From Candidatus Baldrarchaeota archaeon (GTDB lineage Archaea > Asgardarchaeota > Baldrarchaeia > Baldrarchaeales > DXJG01), in assembly GCA_030587435.1 (NCBI GenBank), contig JAUQZC010000081.1:1-20674 (forward strand): 20,674 bases of DNA, read 5' to 3'. Each line of letters begins with the position of its first letter. Position 1 is the first letter of the stretch. A program made the translations under genes and the position numbers. A model generated the notes under the pieces. The model was given only the letters and a program-made list of their open reading frames with translations. It was not told the DNA's origin and did not search any database. Below, piece after piece: positions 17,601 to 20,674 of this stretch.

Positions 17601-17652
17601 TCTTTTCTTTTCCGTTTTCCATCAGAATTCCAATATAAAACTTTTTAGCCAT
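14608..17652 (-). CDS. HerA/VirB4-like ATPase with coiled coil, tandem zinc modules and winged helix
   Basis: A 1014-residue RecA-fold ATPase of the HerA/FtsK superfamily, whose members pump DNA or protein as hexameric rings. Walker A 'GASGSGKT' is at 33-40, with 'IPVVAIDPKGDIGG' just after. Walker B 'LLFYFDEVYGF' has D323/E324, and the sensor-like stretch 'GCILATQNPGD' is near 357-367. A mixed region (about 470-630) precedes a long Glu/Lys-rich coiled coil (about 640-750). Residues 815-884 are cysteine-rich: CEIC, then four 15-residue modules of form CxxC-x4-CxxH/D. A winged-helix-like domain ('LTPLEREILRITKQFGRVSV', about 930-990) closes the chain. No NurA nuclease neighbour is present, so a standard HerA-NurA repair role is doubtful. 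ATG 17652 is preceded by AGTGATT. The upstream gene encodes a six-helix membrane protein that may be its anchor. Confidence 0.85.
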   Translation of the reverse strand: MAKKFYIGILMENGKEKMLIKSKDLMTHAFVCGASGSGKTVTCKAILEEAVLNDIPVVAIDPKGDIGGVAFAVKEPKPDEFVKWCKPEEKVTGKPAEELAKGYAELYKRKFEEYGIDGGRLKKYHDKIMVFIFTPGSGIGLRLKIEPELDPPKDYNKLLKEDPEAIESMIQFELLPLLKMAGYKNIESTSKEYVFLAEIVKDAWSKGKKVDLKYLINATYNPPIIKIGVIPVDEFISKKERKKLAEKLNTVALSAMGGIPFDLDMLIDKAKEQNKVPVIIFDLRWTMDQSEKEALIAKVTNHIYQWMLKKGGTSDLRLLFYFDEVYGFLPPYPRNPLSKRYIMLLIKQARAFGVGCILATQNPGDVDYKILTNVSTWIIGRLLTKRDRDKIGEGLRSFLDAQGGTAEHYKYLMSSLSRLQTGEFLFYNPNLGSPKLMKTRWLMTFHRGPLVEEEIKEITSKIAITPPKEEVEVKEIEELEYEISPAKPEIVQLKEQFLKSKISPKDIKKLVKELVKGNYDLKIEEQHFFYIPLLMLKAKVSMEKRVPAIRGSIHVGDLVFERTIPLTQKNINWDAEDFMGLSLKNLKHSDFTSKPLKAEYAIPVHKDPSKLLDHFLNVYLRKNTSLYKDEVLTALEDFYNNVLTEKIEKIEEKYNKKISKLKVSIKQTEAELKSLEIQEGVEEEKKTQLLEEFERTGDQKLQLKAKSVEASLARIRGKIEKVKLKLEQLQKELNELRSEKQEETEKIKSEILTAKEMEITDEWVLPKPKEITMLESIVLWVPHVYAIATIKNKNTSKKLRIKIRTFDMVGEIGKCEICGKTLSTGYVCNYCLTLLCEEDLKQCKVCRTVLCPDHVKNCEYCNAELCDKHAFKCDKCGGIFCPKHAKHEVHAPKPKPEIKPPPEVKIELKGIEIPGAEIIVRHAINLISRLTPLEREILRITKQFGRVSVAALIDKYPVEKFDKSIRNLKQLGLIKKEKGKLIYNFPNLIRRLILVKAREDAINELTKRIEKALI
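15001..15171 (-). repeat. Four tandem 15-residue zinc-binding modules (within the HerA-like gene)
   Basis: Residues 828-884 consist of CNYCLTLLCEED, CKVCRTVLCPDH, CEYCNAELCDKH and CDKCGGIFCPKH. Each has 12 residues and is joined to the next by a 3-residue linker (LKQ, VKN, AFK). The period is exactly 15 residues (45 bases). The last ligand is Asp in the first module and His in the other three. An additional CEIC lies at 815-818. Confidence 0.85.
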
Positions 17653-17740
17653 TGCTCAATCACTTTCCAAAGTGAATGAAGCATTAAAAGAACGTATGAA
17701 CATTCTTATGCTATATTTACCTCCTAATTTTAGCTTAAAC

Positions 17741-17756
17741 GTTAACTGTAGTTAAC
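17741..17756. promoter_or_regulatory. Dyad GTTAACT-gt-AGTTAAC upstream of the HerA-like gene
   Basis: Perfect 7-bp arms with a 2-base centre. On the minus strand it follows a TATA-like ACTATAATAG (opposite 17762-17771), so it would overlap the expected transcript start of the HerA-like gene, a typical repressor position. A further GGAGGT stretch lies near 17720 on the minus strand but is too far from the start codon to serve it. Confidence 0.45.
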
Positions 17757-17850
17757 TTATTCTATTATAGTGGACTTGGGCTACCTTGAATAAAGCATTA
17801 TTCCCATATTGTTTATGTTATTGTTAAGGGATAAAAATGGTAGAATGTTA

Positions 17851-18708
17851 TTAGACTCGCGCTATGCTTAGAAGCGCTGAAAATTCCTCATTTAATACTC
17901 TTTCTTGGATGCGAGTAAAATACCACACTAAAATTCCCACTATCACTATTGCCACCGTTTCTATTATCCCAGCCCAGAGAAACGTTTGCCCTGAAATTGT
18001 TGCGGCTGCTATCCCTCCGGCAATGGCAGACGTACCTGTTGCTATCGCTGCTATCAAAATAGACTGAGCCAGAACGTTCGAACCTCTGGATAGGCTTGCA
18101 TATTTCTGCGTTGACATTATAAGCGTGTCAATAAGCCTAAGATTTCTTAATCTTAATTCCATATTTTTATCTTTGATTTCAGATGGAACCTTAGGTGATT
18201 CCAATATTTCTTTGAAAAGTTCTTCTTGGGATTTGATGGCTTCTTCAATTTGTTCTCGGCGACGTAGAACTTTAAATAAACCATATCCTAGGAAGCTGAG
18301 AACGAACGCCGTTGCAACTATCGCTGAGGACAGTGCAAGCATATATGGCCATACTGGGCTTTGAGAAATATATAGTCTATAGGAATATATGAGAATTGCA
18401 GAGTTCAATACGAATGTGAAGTAGACGGCACGTAGAACTGTTGGTTCCATGAAACGGGAACTGTACATGCTTACAAATCTTACAAAAGCCCATATTGCTA
18501 CGGCTCCGAGCATTATAATATTCATGTAACCTCTGAACTGTTCTGGTTGCGCGGTTACCTGTATTATGTTTGCTGTTGCAAGTCCTGCTATTGCAACTAT
18601 TGCTGTTACTATTCCAGCTAGCATATCCTCTATTTTTGCTATTGCAACTGTAGCTCTTTCTGTGAATTTTTTAATTTCTTGAAGAGGGGATTCAGAAACT
18701 TTCATCAT
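17851..18708 (-). CDS. Six-helix membrane protein of unknown function
   Basis: No family recognised. The 285-residue protein starts with an amphipathic, charged N-terminus (1-27) and has hydrophobic segments near 29-51, 62-80, 92-112, 118-148, 213-238 and 243-264. Between the fourth and fifth lies a charged helical stretch (about 149-205, 'REQIEEAIKSQEELFKEILE') that probably sits in the cytosol and could contact a partner. The fifth segment is unusually rich in Ala/Gly/Ile/Thr. ATG 18708 follows GGAGTGA with good spacing. It is transcribed in the same direction as the HerA-like ATPase, 198 bases upstream of it. A T-run after its stop (opposite 17833-17837) and a separate promoter-like region suggest they may be transcribed separately. 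A membrane anchor or channel for the ATPase is an inference from position only. Confidence 0.75.
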   Translation of the reverse strand: MMKVSESPLQEIKKFTERATVAIAKIEDMLAGIVTAIVAIAGLATANIIQVTAQPEQFRGYMNIIMLGAVAIWAFVRFVSMYSSRFMEPTVLRAVYFTFVLNSAILIYSYRLYISQSPVWPYMLALSSAIVATAFVLSFLGYGLFKVLRRREQIEEAIKSQEELFKEILESPKVPSEIKDKNMELRLRNLRLIDTLIMSTQKYASLSRGSNVLAQSILIAAIATGTSAIAGGIAAATISGQTFLWAGIIETVAIVIVGILVWYFTRIQERVLNEEFSALLSIARV

Positions 18709-18958
18709 AGCTTATCACTCCACTATTGTAATGATTTATTTCAAACGTGGAAAATTGCTAGTCTCGAGATTATCTTATTAATAGATTGTAAGGTTATTTA
18801 TTAAGCTTTCTAGAAATTGTGATATTTTTAATTCCCTCCGCTCTTCGTAGCATTTAGGATAAGATGTAAGAAAATAACGTTGGCTTACTTTTTAAAATAG
18901 GATATTGCAGATAATAATTCGCTGTTGGGGGGCATCTCGTGTTTAAGTATCGACGAAA

Positions 18959-18967
18959 AAAATATAA
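18959..18967 (+). promoter_or_regulatory. TATA box of the small exported protein gene
   Basis: AATATAAC after an A-run places the transcript start near 18988. This is downstream of the in-frame GTG at 18971 and supports the TTG start at 19016, which has GGTGATT at 19003-19009. The rest of the 18709-18958 interval shows nothing recognisable. Confidence 0.5.
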
Positions 18968-19015
18968 CACGTGTTTACTAGAAAAATTATGCTACAGAGG
19001 TGGGTGATTATCATA

Positions 19016-19543
19016 TTGAAAAAGGTTGCAGTAGCTCTAATTGTGCTTATACTAGTTTTTGGGAGCGGTCTACTTTATTTAGAAGGTCAAAAAGTTACGG
19101 TTGCTATTGTAAGTGGTTCAACAATGGTGTCTTCTCCCGTTGCAGTAAAGGTAGAGGCACTATCCATACAGGTAGATGCGTCATTGAAGAATGTTTCTCG
19201 ATTTGACTACTTGTTGATGAGAAAAGGTAAGCCGCGAGTAACGTCATCTGAACCTACCGAAATGGTAAATGTTGTTGACCTTAAGATAGAGTTTAAATTA
19301 AAGACACCAACTGGCACCGAGTTATCGCTTGGAATATTGGAGATTGGCAAGGGAGGTAGACATGATTTTGAATTAATAGTGGGCCCAAATGAGGGTCTTA
19401 AGGGAAGTGGGAATTTCACGTTGATTATAGAGTTTCATCTAAAAGTGACAACTCCTGCTGGAATAACAGTGGTTGAGCTAACGAGAACGATAACCGTTAC
19501 TTTCACTATTCCATCGGGTGAAGTACATATTTCATCCATTTAA
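19016..19543 (+). CDS. Small exported or membrane-anchored protein, unknown function
   Basis: Not recognised. Starting at TTG 19016 the protein has 175 residues: a KK start, one hydrophobic segment (about 4-22, 'VAVALIVLILVFGSGLLYL') and an outward-facing beta-rich domain. The domain has alternating hydrophobic strands, for example 'VNVVDLKIEFKLKTPTGTEL' and 'GNFTLIIEFHLKVTTPAG', a pattern seen in Ig-like or late-embryogenesis-type folds. No cysteine or lipobox is present. GGTGATT at 19003-19009 and the TATA box position favour TTG 19016 over GTG 18971 or ATG 18989, which would place charged and Trp residues before the hydrophobic core. T-rich sequence after the stop (19547-19557) is a possible terminator. 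It has its own promoter and no clear operon partner. Confidence 0.65.
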   Translation: MKKVAVALIVLILVFGSGLLYLEGQKVTVAIVSGSTMVSSPVAVKVEALSIQVDASLKNVSRFDYLLMRKGKPRVTSSEPTEMVNVVDLKIEFKLKTPTGTELSLGILEIGKGGRHDFELIVGPNEGLKGSGNFTLIIEFHLKVTTPAGITVVELTRTITVTFTIPSGEVHISSI

Positions 19544-19675
19544 TTCTTTTATTTTACTGTGGGACATGTGTTTTTGAATTCTATTCGGATCACGTTTAGT
19601 ATATCTCGCAGAGACAAATAGTAGTGTTTATGTAAAGCTAATTGAAACTAGCATTTAGTGTAGCTATACGATGAA

Positions 19676-19683
19676 AATATATA
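19676..19683 (+). promoter_or_regulatory. TATA box of the alaX gene
   Basis: AATATATA lies about 50 bases before ATG 19731, predicting a leader of about 20-25 bases that includes GAGATGAG just ahead of the start. Confidence 0.5.
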
Positions 19684-19730
19684 CGTGTTAGTGTATTTTG
19701 TACCAAAATCTGGTGTAGAGATGAGTCGAT

Positions 19731-20435
19731 ATGAAAACTGAGAAACTTTATCTTGACGATTCTTATTTGAGGGTTTTTGAAGCAAAAGTGATTGATAGAA
19801 GAGAAAACGGTGTTGTTCTTGACCGTACGGCTTTTTATCCTCGTGGCGGCGGTTTACCTTCAGACGTTGGAGTTATTGTTTATGGAGGCAAAGAGTTTTC
19901 AGTGAATTTTGTTTATTCAGAAGGAGATGTTGTTGTTCATGAAGTTCAAGGGGATATCCCGGTAGGTGCAACCGTAACGGGTAAAATTGATTGGGAAAGA
20001 CGATATAGGATTATGAAGTTGCATACTGCAGCTCACGTGATTGTTGGTGTTGCTTACAGTAATTTTGGTGTTCTAATAACAGGTGGAGATATTACTTTAG
20101 AAAAAGGGCATCTAGATTTTAGTTTTGAGAGAATGGACAGAGAACTTTTTAAGCAGATAGTTGCTGAAGCCGATAAACTGGCTAAAGAAGGACACAACGT
20201 CAAAATATATTATATGAAGAGGGAAGAAGTTTTGAAGACTCCTGGTCTGGTTAAATTGGCTGAGAAACTGCCACCAAAGATAGATGTTCTAAGGATTGTT
20301 GAAATTGAGGGTATAGACGTTCAGGCGGATGGAGGACCTCATGTAGCGAACACTAAGGAAATAGGTACAATAAAGTTCCTTAAAGCTAAAAACGTTGGAA
20401 AGGGTAGAAAAAGAATATACTATACAGTAGAGTGA
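19731..20435 (+). CDS. alaX: Alanyl-tRNA editing protein AlaX (AlaX-M type)
   Basis: AlaX is a free-standing relative of the alanyl-tRNA synthetase editing domain and hydrolyses mischarged Ser-tRNA(Ala) (or Gly-tRNA(Ala)) in the cytosol. The 234 residues match the medium-length class with an N-terminal beta-barrel. Seen here are 'FYPRGGGLPSD' (35-45), the metal motif 'LHTAAH' with H98 and H102, and 'ADGGPHVANTKEIG' (199-212) with H204. In many homologues the position of D200 is a zinc-binding Cys (CGG-x-H). Asp is, to my recollection, also seen in some AlaX proteins, so activity is not excluded. ATG 19731 has its own upstream TATA box. The gene is convergent with the next one, with 5 bases between stops. 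Confidence 0.9.
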   Translation: MKTEKLYLDDSYLRVFEAKVIDRRENGVVLDRTAFYPRGGGLPSDVGVIVYGGKEFSVNFVYSEGDVVVHEVQGDIPVGATVTGKIDWERRYRIMKLHTAAHVIVGVAYSNFGVLITGGDITLEKGHLDFSFERMDRELFKQIVAEADKLAKEGHNVKIYYMKREEVLKTPGLVKLAEKLPPKIDVLRIVEIEGIDVQADGGPHVANTKEIGTIKFLKAKNVGKGRKRIYYTVE

Positions 20436-20440
20436 TTTTA

Positions 20441-20674
20441 TCATGCGTTCATTAATCTCTTTAATCTATATATGGTTTGTTTTCTTCTATAAGTGTAGTA
20501 GCTGAGAGTTACCAGACCGAATAAGAAAAAAATGATCCCAAAAACACCCAAAGTCCAAACTTTAAGCTCGGTAAGGCTGAGTGTGAAAGTTATATGTTTT
20601 GTTTCTCCTTCAAGTGTGAATAGTGTCCTAAGAAAACCGTCACCCTTAATGGAAACCTTGGCAAACAATTCTAC
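20441..20674 (-). CDS. C-terminal end of a membrane-anchored protein (cut by window edge)
   Basis: The frame is open to the window edge, so only the last 77 residues are visible. A beta-type outward segment ('HITFTLSLTELKVWTLGVF') leads into one hydrophobic helix (about 45-65 of the visible part) and a basic tail ending KRLMNA. This is the layout of an archaeal surface protein with a C-terminal anchor. An internal TTG at 20668 is open as a start but has no visible support. The family cannot be told from this fragment. Confidence 0.6.
   Translation of the reverse strand, partial: VELFAKVSIKGDGFLRTLFTLEGETKHITFTLSLTELKVWTLGVFGIIFFLFGLVTLSYYTYRRKQTIYRLKRLMNA

Noticed and set aside
14759..17638. 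Several plus-strand open frames opposite the HerA-like gene
   Set aside because: They are antisense shadows with low-complexity Ser/Phe-rich translations and no ribosome sites, while the minus strand encodes a clear multi-domain ATPase.
17656..17703. 15-codon minus-strand micro-ORF just ahead of the HerA-like start
   Set aside because: It is in the same frame, ends two codons before the start, and lacks a suitably spaced ribosome site (GGAGGT is about 15 bases away); nothing supports translation.
1..20674. CRISPR arrays, insertion sequences, integrase or phage genes
   Set aside because: No regularly spaced direct repeats, terminal inverted repeats with transposase, or recombinase motifs were seen on either strand.

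Overview
The window reads as archaeal chromosomal DNA. It is AT-rich. Starts are preceded by GGTGA/GAGG-type Shine-Dalgarno sites or by TATA boxes 25-35 bases upstream. Stop/start overlaps (ATGA, TAATG, TGATG) are common. The gene content fits an archaeon: XPD-type Fe-S helicase, stand-alone AlaX editing protein, HerA-type ATPase, KaiC-like ATPase remnant, heavily sequon-bearing surface protein. I would guess a thermophilic Thermoproteota (TACK) lineage, possibly Bathyarchaeia-like, but the phylum cannot be fixed from sequence reading alone. No rRNA, tRNA, CRISPR array or insertion sequence was found.

Layout. (1) 148-3153: a sugar-type ABC import operon with a binding protein and two permeases but no ATPase gene. 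(2) 3233-4303, minus: a GalT-like nucleotidyltransferase, convergent with the operon. (3) 4304-5326: about 1 kb without an intact gene, holding the eroded remains of a SIS-domain sugar isomerase, a perfect 11-bp palindrome and a promoter. (4) 5327-8554: a giant secreted, membrane-anchored surface protein. (5) 8718-10574: an XPD/Rad3-family helicase. (6) 10694-11173: a toxin-antitoxin pair in which the antitoxin is intact and the RelE-type toxin carries two single-base frameshifts. (7) 11290-12516: a fucose-isomerase-like protein, convergent by 3 bases with (8) 12520-13878, minus: a roughly seven-helix membrane protein with a longin-like cytosolic domain and a four-cysteine tail. (9) 13879-14607: a non-coding stretch with a broken KaiC/RecA-like ATPase remnant. 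(10) 14608-17652 and 17851-18708, both minus: a 1014-residue HerA-like ATPase with a coiled coil, four tandem 15-residue zinc modules and a winged helix, preceded by a six-helix membrane protein. (11) 19016-19543: a small exported protein. (12) 19731-20435: AlaX, convergent with (13) the C-terminal end of a membrane-anchored protein that runs off the window.

How they fit together. The left third looks like sugar uptake and sugar-phosphate handling: importer, GalT-like enzyme and dead sugar isomerase, with a FucI-like protein further on. The middle is surface, repair and stress functions. The right third contains the most unusual material: the HerA-like ATPase with its zinc-repeat array next to a six-helix membrane protein, and the membrane/longin-like protein. 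These are the best candidates for undescribed biology. Three separate broken genes within about 10 kb indicate either active local gene decay or, for the toxin, possible homopolymer sequencing errors.
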